A stretch of 35,941 bases of DNA from JACVRM01 sp046262315. Lineage in GTDB: Bacteria; Actinomycetota; Thermoleophilia; Gaiellales; Gaiellaceae. The position numbers and the translations under genes were made by a program. This document shows positions 28,941 through 35,941 of this stretch, one piece after another (within the stretch, counting starts at the first letter, position 1; each line of letters opens with the position of its first letter). The stretch covers positions 1-35,941 of the forward strand of contig JBHEMZ010000039.1 in assembly GCA_046262315.1 (NCBI GenBank), written 5' to 3'. The notes beneath the pieces were generated by a model. The model had not been told where the DNA came from and searched no databases. It was given only the letters and a program-made list of their open reading frames with translations.

Positions 28941-30737
28941 ATGGCCGCAGTTCCGTACCGGCGCACGTTCGTACGCCTGCTCGCCTTCCTGCGGCCGTAC
29001 CGCTGGTCGCTCGCGATGTCGGTGGTGCTCGCCGTGGGCGCGCAAGGGGCGGCGGTCGCGATCGCGTGGGTGACGGGTCGCGCGCTCGAGCACGCGCTGA
29101 CCTCGAACGACCGGCGGGAGCTCTGGATCCTCGTCTGGCTCGTGCTCGCGATCGGCCTCGTCCGCGCATTGCTGATGATGGGCCGGCGCCTCATCTCGGG
29201 CCGCCAGGCGCTCGGCGTCGAGTTCGACATGCGGAACGCGCTCTACGCGAAACTCGTGCGGCTCTCGTTCGGCTTCTACGATCGCCACCAGACGGGCCAG
29301 CTCATGTCGCGCGCGACGGTCGACCTCCAGACCGTGCGCTTCTTCCTCGGCTACGGACTGATCTTCTTCTTCCAGCACGTGCTGACCATCGTGGGCGTGA
29401 CCGCGGTGATGTTCGTGGTCGACTGGCGCCTGGCGCTCGCCGCCACGGCCGTAACGCCGCTGATCGTGGTGCTCGCCTACCGCTACAGCCACGTGGCACA
29501 CCCCGTGCTCCGCGACGTGCAGGAGCGCCTCGCCGACGTGGCGACGGTGGCCGAGGAGAACATCGTCGGCGTCCACGTCGTCAAGTCGTTCGCGCAGGAG
29601 CCCGCCGAGACGGCGAAGTTCGAGCACCGGTCCGAGCGGGTGTGGGAGCAGAGCGTGCATGCGAACCGACAGCGCGCCCTGTACGTGCCGCTCCTCTCGT
29701 TCCTGCCCCTCGTCGCGCAGGCGGCCGTGCTGCTCGTCGGTGGGCACATGGTCGCCCGTGGCGATCTCGGCTACGGCGCGTTCTTCTTCTTCAACGTGCT
29801 GACGCTGATGCTGGTCATGCCGCTGCGCATGCTCGGGATGTGGATCGGACAGGCGCAGCGCGCCACGGCGTCCGGCGAGCGAATCTTCGAGGTGCTGGAC
29901 GAGCGGGAAGACATCGCCGACCGGCCGGACCCGATCGAGCTTCCGGAGGGGGAGGGGCGGATTCGCTTCGAGAACGTCTCCTTCTCGTACGCCCCGGGGC
30001 GGCCGGTGCTAGCGGGCATCGACCTCGAGGTCGAACCCGGCAGGACGATCGCGCTCATCGGCCACACTGGGTCGGGCAAAACGACGCTCGCCTCCCTCGT
30101 CCCGCGCTTCTACGACGTGGACACCGGCCGGGTGACCGTGGACGGCGTGGACGTACGCGACGTCCGGCTGGCGTCCTTGCGGCGCTCGATCGGCGTGGTG
30201 GCGCAGGACCCGTTCCTCTTCTCGGCCACCGTGCGTGAGAACATCGCCTTCGGCGCCCCCGACGCCACGGACGACGAGGTAGCGCACGCCGCACGCCTTG
30301 CACAGGCGCGTGAGTTCGTCGACGCGCTTCCCGAGGGCTACGACACGGTGATCGGCGAGCGCGGGATCACGCTCTCGGGCGGCCAGCGGCAGCGGCTCGC
30401 CATCGCCCGGGCGCTCGTGCTCGACCCGCGCATCCTGATCCTCGACGACGCGACCGCGTCCGTTGACGCCACGACCGAGGCGCGCATCCGCCTCGCGCTG
30501 CGCGAGGTGATGCGCGGCCGCACGACGCTGATCATTGCGCATCGCCTGTCCACGATCGCGCTTGCCGACGAGCTCGTCGTGCTCGACGAGGGGCGCGTCG
30601 CCGCGCGCGGGACGCACGAAGAGCTCTTCGAGACGAGCGCGGTCTACCGCGACATCTACGAGCACGGCCTGCTCGAACGCGAGTTCGCCGCGCGCCTCGA
30701 GGCGCGCGGCGAAATCGGCGAGGAGGTCCCGGCGTGA
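28941..30737 (+). CDS. ABC exporter half-transporter A (degenerate Walker B)
   Basis: A 598-residue type IV ABC exporter subunit: six transmembrane helices (about 20-320) then a nucleotide-binding domain. Walker A is IGHTGSGKTT, Q-loop VVAQDPFLFSATVRENIAFG, signature LSGGQRQRLAIARAL, Walker B ILILDDATASVD, H-loop IIAHRLST. The Walker B base position is Asp instead of Glu, so its own site is weak, while its LSGGQ signature is intact. It pairs with the downstream subunit, which has the opposite pattern. The substrate is unknown; relatives include multidrug and lipid exporters. Confidence 0.93.
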   Translation: MAAVPYRRTFVRLLAFLRPYRWSLAMSVVLAVGAQGAAVAIAWVTGRALEHALTSNDRRELWILVWLVLAIGLVRALLMMGRRLISGRQALGVEFDMRNALYAKLVRLSFGFYDRHQTGQLMSRATVDLQTVRFFLGYGLIFFFQHVLTIVGVTAVMFVVDWRLALAATAVTPLIVVLAYRYSHVAHPVLRDVQERLADVATVAEENIVGVHVVKSFAQEPAETAKFEHRSERVWEQSVHANRQRALYVPLLSFLPLVAQAAVLLVGGHMVARGDLGYGAFFFFNVLTLMLVMPLRMLGMWIGQAQRATASGERIFEVLDEREDIADRPDPIELPEGEGRIRFENVSFSYAPGRPVLAGIDLEVEPGRTIALIGHTGSGKTTLASLVPRFYDVDTGRVTVDGVDVRDVRLASLRRSIGVVAQDPFLFSATVRENIAFGAPDATDDEVAHAARLAQAREFVDALPEGYDTVIGERGITLSGGQRQRLAIARALVLDPRILILDDATASVDATTEARIRLALREVMRGRTTLIIAHRLSTIALADELVVLDEGRVAARGTHEELFETSAVYRDIYEHGLLEREFAARLEARGEIGEEVPA

Positions 30738-31032
30738 CAAGCAAGCAACGCGCGCCAGAGGTCGCTCACCAGAAGGGGGCAAGGGGAACCGCAAGTTCCC
30801 CGACCGAGCAGCCGTCGGTGAGACCACCTACGCCCCGCCGCCGAAGCCGGGCTCTGCCCGGCGGGATGCGAGCTAACCCTCAGGCAACGGTGGAACCACC
30901 CCGCGAGCCGCCGGCTCCGCCAAACCGCGCAACGACCAGGAGCACCCGCAAGGAGGGGGCGCACGGGGGAGCCGGGGGTTCCCCCGTGGAAGTTTCCCCG
31001 TGAGAGTCTGGCAACCAGGGTCGCACCTGACC
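30738..31032 (+). other. Spacer between ABC genes with several strong hairpins
   Basis: No gene is supported in this roughly 295-base spacer. Perfect hairpins include GGGGAAC-CGCAA-GTTCCCC (30782-30800), CCGGGC-TCT-GCCCGG (30846-30860), GGTGG-AA-CCACC near 30889, and CACGGGGGA pairing with TTCCCCCGTG near 30961-30988. For two subunits of one complex the distance is unusually long. It may be a structured leader of the second gene, a transcript processing or attenuation site, or accumulated repeats. Confidence 0.5.
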
Positions 31033-32802
31033 ATGCAGCGGGGCGCCGAGGTGCACGACTGGTCGTGGGCCCGCACCGCCCGCCGCGTCTCGACGCTCGG
31101 GCGCCTCACCACGCCGTACAAGCGGCAGACCGCGCTTGCACTCGGCTCGCTGCTCGCAGCGGCGCTGACCGCGCTCGTGCCACCCTTCCTTGCGAAATTC
31201 GCGATCGACGACGGCATCCGCGGTGGCAACCTCGAGCTGCTCGGCTGGCTCGTGGCCGGCTTTCTCACCGCGGGCGTGCTCAATCTCGTGACGGGCTCCG
31301 CGCAGACGTACTACACGGGCTGGACGGGCGAGCGCATCCTCGCCGACCTGCGCAATAAACTCTTCCGCCACCTGCAGCGGCTTTCGCTGGGCTACTACGA
31401 GCGCAACCGCGCCGGCGTGATCATCAGTCGCATTACGAACGACGTCGAGGCCCTCGACCAGCTCGTTACCGACGGCGTCACCACCCTCGTCCAGAACACC
31501 CTCATCCTCATCGGCTCGGCGGCCATCCTCTTCTACCTGGACTGGCGGCTCGCGCTAGCCACGCTGACGGTCATCCCCGCGATGACGGTCGCCACGGCCG
31601 TCTTCCGCTCGCGCTCCTCCAGGGCCTACAACCAGGTGCGAGACCGGCTCGGGCTCGTGACCGCCACGCTGGCCGAGGACATCGGCGGCATGCGGGTCGT
31701 GCAGGCCTTCACGCGCGAGCGCGCGAACCAGCGCCACTTCCGCGAGGTGAACGAGCACTACCGCGCCGCCAACCACCAGACGGTCGTGCTCAGCGGGCTC
31801 TACTTCCCGTTCGTCGACCTGCTCTCGGCGATCGCAACGGCGATCGTGCTCGGGTACGGCGGCCTCCTCGTGCTGGACGGCGAGGTGACGATCGGGACAC
31901 TCTTCGCCTTCATCCTCTACCTGTCGAACTTCTTCGAGCCCGTCCAGCAGCTGTCGCAGCTCTACAACACGTTCCTCGCGGCGGTCGCGGCACTCGACAA
32001 GATCATGGACGTCACCGACGAGGAACCCGAGGTGCTCGACCGGCCAGGGGCGCGGGAGCTTGCCCGCATCGAGGGCCACGTCCGCCTCGAGGGCCTCCGC
32101 TTCGCCTACGGGCGCGGTGCCGAGGTACTGCACGGCATCGACCTGAACGTCCCCGCCTGCACCACGGTCGCGCTCGTCGGCCACACCGGAGCGGGCAAGT
32201 CGACGATCGCCAAGCTGCTCGCCCGCTTCTACGACCCGGTCGAGGGGCGGATCATGATCGACGGCGTCGACCTGCGCGACATCACACAGGCGTCGCTGCG
32301 CCGGCAGCTTGGGGTCGTCCCCCAGGAGGGCTTCCTGTTCGCGGGCACCGTACACGACAATATTGCCTTCGGCCGGCCCGACGCGTCACGAGCCGACGTC
32401 GAGGCCGCGGCGCGCACTGTTGGCGGCCACGACTTCATCGTGCGGCTCGAGGATGGCTACGACACGGAACTGCAGGAGCGCGGCACGCGCCTCTCGCTCG
32501 GCCAGCGCCAGCTCGTGGCCTTCGCGAGGGCCCTGCTCGCCGACCCGCGCATCCTGATCCTCGACGAGGCCACCTCCTCGGTCGACATCGGCACGGAGCG
32601 CAAGATCGAGCGCGCGCTCGCGCGCCTGCTCGCCGACCGCACGGCGTTCATCATCGCCCATCGCCTCTCGACGATCCGGGGCGCCGATCTGATCGTCGTG
32701 CTCGAGCACGGCCGCGTCGTCGAGCAGGGCTCGCACGCCGAGCTGCTCGCGCGCCGCGGCCTCTACACCGAGCTCTACGGCGACTGGGCCGAGGTCGCCT
32801 GA
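31033..32802 (+). CDS. ABC exporter half-transporter B (degenerate signature)
   Basis: A 589-residue type IV ABC exporter subunit with six transmembrane helices and a C-terminal ATPase domain. Walker A is VGHTGAGKSTIAKLL, Q-loop VVPQEGFLFAGTVHDNIAFG, signature LSLGQRQLVAFARAL (LSLGQ instead of LSGGQ), Walker B ILILDEATSSVD with the catalytic Glu, H-loop IIAHRLST. Its Glu with the partner's LSGGQ would make one good ATP site, and its LSLGQ with the partner's Asp one poor site, the known heterodimeric pattern of TM287/288-like exporters. ATG at 31033 is preferred; a GTG at 31000 would add 11 residues. Confidence 0.93.
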   Translation: MQRGAEVHDWSWARTARRVSTLGRLTTPYKRQTALALGSLLAAALTALVPPFLAKFAIDDGIRGGNLELLGWLVAGFLTAGVLNLVTGSAQTYYTGWTGERILADLRNKLFRHLQRLSLGYYERNRAGVIISRITNDVEALDQLVTDGVTTLVQNTLILIGSAAILFYLDWRLALATLTVIPAMTVATAVFRSRSSRAYNQVRDRLGLVTATLAEDIGGMRVVQAFTRERANQRHFREVNEHYRAANHQTVVLSGLYFPFVDLLSAIATAIVLGYGGLLVLDGEVTIGTLFAFILYLSNFFEPVQQLSQLYNTFLAAVAALDKIMDVTDEEPEVLDRPGARELARIEGHVRLEGLRFAYGRGAEVLHGIDLNVPACTTVALVGHTGAGKSTIAKLLARFYDPVEGRIMIDGVDLRDITQASLRRQLGVVPQEGFLFAGTVHDNIAFGRPDASRADVEAAARTVGGHDFIVRLEDGYDTELQERGTRLSLGQRQLVAFARALLADPRILILDEATSSVDIGTERKIERALARLLADRTAFIIAHRLSTIRGADLIVVLEHGRVVEQGSHAELLARRGLYTELYGDWAEVA

Positions 32803-32822
32803 CAAACCTCGTTCCCGCCCGT

Positions 32823-32828
32823 TAGGGT
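32823..32828 (+). promoter_or_regulatory. Predicted -10 box for the membrane protein gene
   Basis: TAGGGT six bases before the GTG at 32835 predicts a leaderless mRNA and a transcript separate from the ABC genes. Confidence 0.45.
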
Positions 32829-32834
32829 CGCCTC

Positions 32835-33518
32835 GTGCAACCGGGCGAGATTTTCGGCGAAGCGTTCGACCTGTACAAGCGCTTCTGGCGGCACTTCATC
32901 CCGATCGCGCTGATCGTCTTCCTGATCGTGTCGGTCGCGTCGCTACTGCTCGCGCTCGCGCTCGGCTCGATCGGCGCTTTGTTCGGGGTGATCCTCGCGC
33001 TGGTGGGCGTCTTCTGGCTGCAAGGTGCGATCGCTGAAGCCGTCAACGACGTGCGGGACGGCCGTGCCGACCTCTCCGTCGGCGAGACGCTGAACCGCGT
33101 CGGACCGCGTGTCGCGACCCTCGGTGCGGCTGGATTGCTCGCAGGGCTGGCGATCTTCGTCGGCCTGTTGCTCCTGCTCGTGCCGGGGCTCTACCTGCTG
33201 ACAATCTGGAGCGTGATCTCACCGGTGATCGTGCTAGAGAAGGCGGGTGTCTTCGAGTCGTTCGGTCGCAGCCGTCAGCTCGTGAGCGGTCACGGCTGGC
33301 AGGTCTTCGGCGTGATCGCGCTCAGCTTCGTGATCGTGATCGGCGCGGGCTTGGCTGTCTCGTTGGCGCTCATCTGGCTGCCTGACGCGGTACGCAGCTT
33401 CCTCCAAAGCCTGATCTCGAACACGCTCGTCGCGCCGTTCATCGCGGCCGCCTGGACGGTCATGTACTTCCGCCTGCGGGGCGAGCCCGCCACCGAGCCC
33501 GGCCCGGCGCCCGCGTAG
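32835..33518 (+). CDS. Multi-TM membrane protein (GPDPase membrane-domain-like)
   Basis: A 227-residue protein starting QPGEIFGEAFDLYKRFWRHF, an amphipathic head common to this group of integral membrane proteins. About five hydrophobic segments follow: PIALIVFLIVSVASLLLAL, ALFGVILALVGVFWL, AAGLLAGLAIFVGLLLLLVP, FGVIALSFVIVIGAGLAVSL and LVAPFIAAAWTVMYF. VISPVIVLEKAGVFESFGRS is the typical cytosolic turn. No catalytic motif is seen and the function is unknown. GTG start with a -10 box six bases upstream. Confidence 0.78.
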   Translation: MQPGEIFGEAFDLYKRFWRHFIPIALIVFLIVSVASLLLALALGSIGALFGVILALVGVFWLQGAIAEAVNDVRDGRADLSVGETLNRVGPRVATLGAAGLLAGLAIFVGLLLLLVPGLYLLTIWSVISPVIVLEKAGVFESFGRSRQLVSGHGWQVFGVIALSFVIVIGAGLAVSLALIWLPDAVRSFLQSLISNTLVAPFIAAAWTVMYFRLRGEPATEPGPAPA

Positions 33519-33532
33519 CGGCCGGGGGGACG

Positions 33533-33538
33533 TAGAGT
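33533..33538 (+). promoter_or_regulatory. Predicted -10 box for the HD-family gene
   Basis: TAGAGT six bases before the GTG at 33545 predicts a leaderless mRNA. Confidence 0.45.
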
Positions 33539-33544
33539 CCCGCC

Positions 33545-34423
33545 GTGGCCCTCGATCGCGAGACCGAGGAGCGGATCGAACAGCCGCTCTCGCCCGAGGC
33601 GGAGCGCGAGACCCGCCTCCCGCCCGCCGCGGCGGTCGACCTGATGCGCATCAACGTGCCGGTGCGCGGCAACCGCGCCCTGCGCACCCTCGTCGCCCGC
33701 GCCAACGACGACCGCCAGCTGAAGGCGTGGTGGCACGTCGCGAACGTCAACGCGGGAGTGCGCCTGGAAATTAACGACCACTCCTGGGTGCACATCCAGA
33801 TCGTCGCGAACATCGCGCTCAAGCTCCTCCGTCAGCTCACCAAGCACCACATCGAGCCGACTGTCGTGCGCGACTACGGCCTGACCAACGAGGACGCGGA
33901 GGTGGTTGTGACGCTCGGCGCGCTCCTCCACTGCATCGGCATGGCCGTGCATCGCGAGGGCCACGAAGACTTCAGCCTGTTCCTCGCGGAGCCGAAGGCG
34001 CGCGAGCTGCTGGCCGGCGTCTACGACGAGCCAGAGCTGACAGTGCTCGTGTGCGAGGCGCTCGGCGCGATCACGAGCCACCGCGAGTACGGTCGCCCGC
34101 TGACGCTCGAGGCCGGCATCGTCCGCGTCGCCGACGCGCTAGACATGGCCAAGGGGCGCTCGCGCATCCCGTTCGAGCGTGGCCGCGTGACGATCCACTC
34201 GCTCTCGGCCGCGGCGATCGAGGAGGTCCTCATCCACGACGGCGAGGATCGTCCCGTGGGCATCGAGATCCACATGAACAACTCCTCTGGAATCTACCAG
34301 GTCGACGGTCTGCTGAAGGCGAAGTTGCGCGGCTCGGGCCTCGAGCCGTATGTCGAGGTGATCGCACGGATCGACACGGATGCCGAGAAGCGACTCGTGC
34401 CCGTCTACCGCCTGGAGACTTGA
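33545..34423 (+). CDS. HD-superfamily protein with altered metal motif
   Basis: A 292-residue protein resembling the COG3294-type HD phosphohydrolases. The fold is recognisable from NDHSWVHIQIVANIALKLLR, VVRDYGLTNEDAEVVVTLGA, LLHCIGMAVHREGHEDFS, and VRVADALDMAKGR. The namesake His-Asp pair reads His-Cys (codons CAC TGC), which may change metal binding or abolish hydrolysis. The C-terminal 100 residues form a separate alpha/beta domain (VTIHSLSAAAIEEVLIHDG; GIYQVDGLLKAKLRGSGLEP). The substrate is unknown. GTG start. The gene ends in an 11-bp hairpin containing its stop codon. Confidence 0.8.
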   Translation: MALDRETEERIEQPLSPEAERETRLPPAAAVDLMRINVPVRGNRALRTLVARANDDRQLKAWWHVANVNAGVRLEINDHSWVHIQIVANIALKLLRQLTKHHIEPTVVRDYGLTNEDAEVVVTLGALLHCIGMAVHREGHEDFSLFLAEPKARELLAGVYDEPELTVLVCEALGAITSHREYGRPLTLEAGIVRVADALDMAKGRSRIPFERGRVTIHSLSAAAIEEVLIHDGEDRPVGIEIHMNNSSGIYQVDGLLKAKLRGSGLEPYVEVIARIDTDAEKRLVPVYRLET

Positions 34424-34438
34424 CTTCGTCAAGTCTCC
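34414..34438 (+). terminator. Terminator-like hairpin over the HD gene stop
   Basis: GGAGACTTGAC (34414-34424) pairs perfectly with GTCAAGTCTCC (34428-34438) around a TTC loop. The stop codon is within the stem. No U-tract follows. Confidence 0.6.
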
Positions 34439-34536
34439 AACTGGACAAGGGAGACGGTGGGCCGAGGGCGCGTTCTCACCCCACCCGACACGTGATCCAA
34501 CTAGACAATCGGGCTGGAAAGCCCGAGTGTCCGGCT

Positions 34537-34542
34537 ACAATC
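34537..34542 (+). promoter_or_regulatory. Predicted -10 box for tRNA-Gln
   Basis: TACAAT eleven bases before the first base of the tRNA, so transcription would begin within a few bases of the mature 5' end. CTGGAA, 16 bases upstream, is a weak -35. A small hairpin CGGGCT-GGAA-AGCCCG overlaps that region. Confidence 0.5.
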
Positions 34543-34553
34543 CGGGCGCCGTT

Positions 34554-34624
34554 GCGGGGTCGTCTAACGGCAGGACACCCGGCTCTGGACCGGGCAGTCT
34601 AGGTTCGAATCCTAGCCCCGCAGC
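34554..34624 (+). tRNA. tRNA-Gln (anticodon CTG)
   Basis: A complete cloverleaf of 71 bases. Acceptor stem TGCGGGG pairs with CCCCGCA, the D stem is GTC/GAC around TAACGGCAG, the anticodon stem CCCGG/CCGGG holds loop CTCTGGA with anticodon CTG, and the T arm CTAGG-TTCGAAT-CCTAG is canonical. The discriminator is G. The 3' CCA is not encoded (CCT follows). It reads codon CAG. Confidence 0.97.
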
Positions 34625-34627
34625 CTG

Positions 34628-34654
34628 CGAAGCCCGCCGAGCGCGGGCTTCGCC
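34628..34654 (+). terminator. Terminator hairpin after tRNA-Gln
   Basis: GCGAAGCCCGC pairs perfectly with GCGGGCTTCGC around a five-base loop, four bases after the tRNA. No U-tract follows. Confidence 0.75.
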
Positions 34655-34860
34655 GTCCGTGCCCCTTCAGGTGATGCTGTCGAGCTTCTGGGTCGCGAGC
34701 ACCAAGCGAGAGGCCGCACTCGTCCGCGGCCAAGGTCGGGCACCTTGGCAAGGGCGAGGGCGGACTCTCGCGCCGCGTGATCGCGGGCCAGAAGCCGGCG
34801 AGTATTGCCCTGAAGAGGCACTAGCGCTTCTGCTTGCCCCGGGGAGACCGTCACGCCGAC
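34655..34860. other. Intergenic region between tRNA-Gln and the insertion sequence
   Basis: No gene or recognisable att duplicate of the tRNA 3' end was found. A short minus-strand tail ending VLATQKLDSIT before a stop at 34667 is open, but nothing supports it as a gene. Confidence 0.4.
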
Positions 34861-35941
34861 GGAGGTTGTCCCGTAGCTCGTAGAACTTGACGGCGGTCCC
34901 TCCGGCCTCGTCCGCTCCTGCTGGGAGCGTTCGAGGCGATCCGCCAAAGATCAAAAGGAGGAACCGCCGTGAAGGAAACAACCGTATCGCTTGTCCCGGC
35001 CGGGCTCGCTTCGGGAGGCCGCGTTGCCCGTCCGCGTGCGGGAGGCGCTCGGCGAGCTGGTCGGCTCGGCGAAGGAGGGCTTGCTGGCGTTGAGCGTCGG
35101 CGTCGGCCTCGGTGTGCTCGCCGAGCTGACGCAAGAGGAGCTCGACGAGGTCGTCGGGCCGAAGGGGAAGCACGACCCTGAGCGCACCGCGGTGCGCCAC
35201 GGCGGCGGGGCTGGTGAGGTGACGCTCGGCGCCCGGCGTGTGCCGGTCGAGCGGCCGCGGGTGCGCAGCGCCGATGGTCGCAGCGAGCTGCCGCTTGAGA
35301 CGTACGCGCACTTCGCCGACCGCGACCCGCTGACCACGGCGGTGCTGGAGCGGATGCTCGCCGGCGTGTCGACGCGCCGCTACCGGCGCATCCAGGAATC
35401 GGTCGGCGAGGCGGTCGAGGCCAAGGCACGTTCCAGCTCGCGCTCGGCGGTTAGCCGCCAGTTCGTCGCGCGCACGCGCGAGAACCTGGAGGCGCTGATG
35501 CACCGCCGCCTCGATGACGTGCGCCTGGCGGTGTTGATGGTCGACGGGGTCGACCTGAAGGGCCGCACCAACGTGGTTGCGCTCGGGATCAGCACCGATG
35601 GGCTCAAGATCCCGCTCGGGCTCTGGGAAGGCTCGACCGAGAACGCCGCTGCGGCGACGGCGTTGGTGAGCGACCTGCTCGAGCGCGGGCTCGACGTCGA
35701 GCAGGGCGTGCTCTGCGTCCTCGACGGCGCGAAAGCGCTCGGGAAGGCGGTCCGCGACGTGCTCGGCGTCTCGACGCCGGTGCAGCGCTGTGTCCGTCAC
35801 AAGGAGCGCAACGTCTGCGAGCACCTGCCCGAGCGCGACCGTCCCGCGATCAAGCAGCGGCTCCGCTCGGCCTGGAAGCTCGACGAGCACGCAGTCGCGC
35901 TCGAGCGTCTGCGAGCGTTGGCCGCCGAGCTCGAGCGCAGC
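34861..35941 (+). mobile_element. IS256-family insertion sequence, 3' part outside the window
   Basis: Defined by the IS256-type transposase frame and by a non-coding left end. The left boundary near GGAGGTTGTCCCGT (34861) is a guess, because the right inverted repeat is beyond the window edge and cannot be compared. The element sits about 240 bases after a tRNA gene, a common landing place. Confidence 0.6.
34969..35941 (+). pseudogene. IS256-family transposase, frameshifted near the start, cut by window end
   Basis: A strong AAGGAGG and a GTG at 34969 begin the family N-terminus KETTVSLVPAGL. The frame then shifts by one base near the GGG run at 35013-35015. The next frame is open to the window end (309 codons from 35015) and is clearly mutator-type transposase: LPVRVREALGELVGSAKEGL, GPKGKHDPERTAVRHG, ETYAHFADRDPLTTAVLERM, LMVDGVDLKGRTNVVALGIS (first catalytic Asp), GVLCVLDGAKALGKAVRD (second Asp) and VQRCVRHKERNVCEHLPERD. 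The catalytic Glu would lie outside the window. One extra G would explain the break; it may be a true mutation, a sequence error, or initiation could occur at an internal TTG or GTG. Confidence 0.85.

Noticed and set aside
28776..29747. Minus-strand open frame of 323 codons
   Set aside because: It lies opposite the first ABC gene and has no recognisable motif; long antisense frames are expected in such G+C-rich DNA.
30885..30900. GGTGGAACCACC in the ABC spacer as a T-box
   Set aside because: It is a simple palindrome without the preceding stem or a tRNA-related gene downstream.
34436..34515. TCCAACTGGACAA and TCCAAACTAGACAA as flanking direct repeats near tRNA-Gln
   Set aside because: They differ by one insertion and one substitution over a short length and flank nothing recognisable.
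34554..34860. Integrated element attachment site at tRNA-Gln
   Set aside because: No second copy of the tRNA 3' end and no integrase were found within the window.
34667..35890. Long minus-strand open frame over the insertion sequence
   Set aside because: It is the antisense of the transposase; its protein is Arg/Ala-rich with no family features, while the plus strand has clear IS256 motifs.

Overview
The window is very G+C-rich bacterial chromosome with almost no non-coding space, GTG as the commonest start codon, and many GTGA/ATGA stop-start overlaps. The gene order alaS-ruvX-mltG-aroE-aroC-aroKB-aroQ-M24 peptidase and the MBL hydrolase-hisS-aspS block are typical of actinobacteria. The fused AroKB enzyme, the DivIVA-like and sigma/anti-sigma genes, and the cyclase and IS256 relatives suggest a deep-branching actinobacterium, perhaps Thermoleophilia (Gaiellales-like). 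That placement is inference.

Layout. From 233 to 4888, minus strand, runs a shikimate operon: aroE, aroC, a fused shikimate kinase/dehydroquinate synthase and aroQ, ending in an M24 peptidase. From 4889 to 9125 lie mltG and ruvX, then alaS, which has a T-box-like leader. From 9226 to 12242 come an acetyltransferase, a SigB/SigF-type sigma factor, a degenerate RsbW-like partner and mnmA. From 12243 to 12766 is a repeat-rich intergenic block with a tandem 25-bp repeat and a candidate structured RNA on the plus strand. From 12767 to 15557 is an uncharacterised envelope cluster: a DivIVA-like coiled-coil protein, two paralogous double-TM proteins with long acidic/proline tails, and an RlpA-like double-psi barrel protein. 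From 15629 to 19298 lie aspS, hisS and an MBL hydrolase, with a divergent cupin gene. From 19688 to 26456 is a full four-enzyme histidine degradation set (hutH, hutU, hutI and glutamate formimidoyltransferase) with small accessory genes. From 26477 to 28887 are a methyltransferase, an Fe-S type uracil-DNA glycosylase and a broken hydrolase/adenylate cyclase gene. From 28941 to 34423 are a heterodimeric ABC exporter, a membrane protein and an HD-family protein. The right end holds tRNA-Gln(CTG) and an IS256-type insertion sequence that runs off the window.

How it works together. The shikimate genes convert dehydroquinate-pathway intermediates towards chorismate. The hut genes convert histidine through urocanate, imidazolone propionate and formiminoglutamate to glutamate. 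The two ABC half-transporters carry complementary degenerate motifs, so they should form one exporter. A striking theme is a TANNNT box 6-8 bases before the start codon of many first-in-operon genes, which predicts leaderless mRNAs; the hut genes share this architecture.

No CRISPR array, toxin-antitoxin pair, phage module or obvious defence island was seen. The least explained parts are the 12.3-15.6 kb envelope/repeat/RNA region, the alaS leader, and the spacer between the two ABC genes. All matches and counts here were made by eye, without database searches or folding software.
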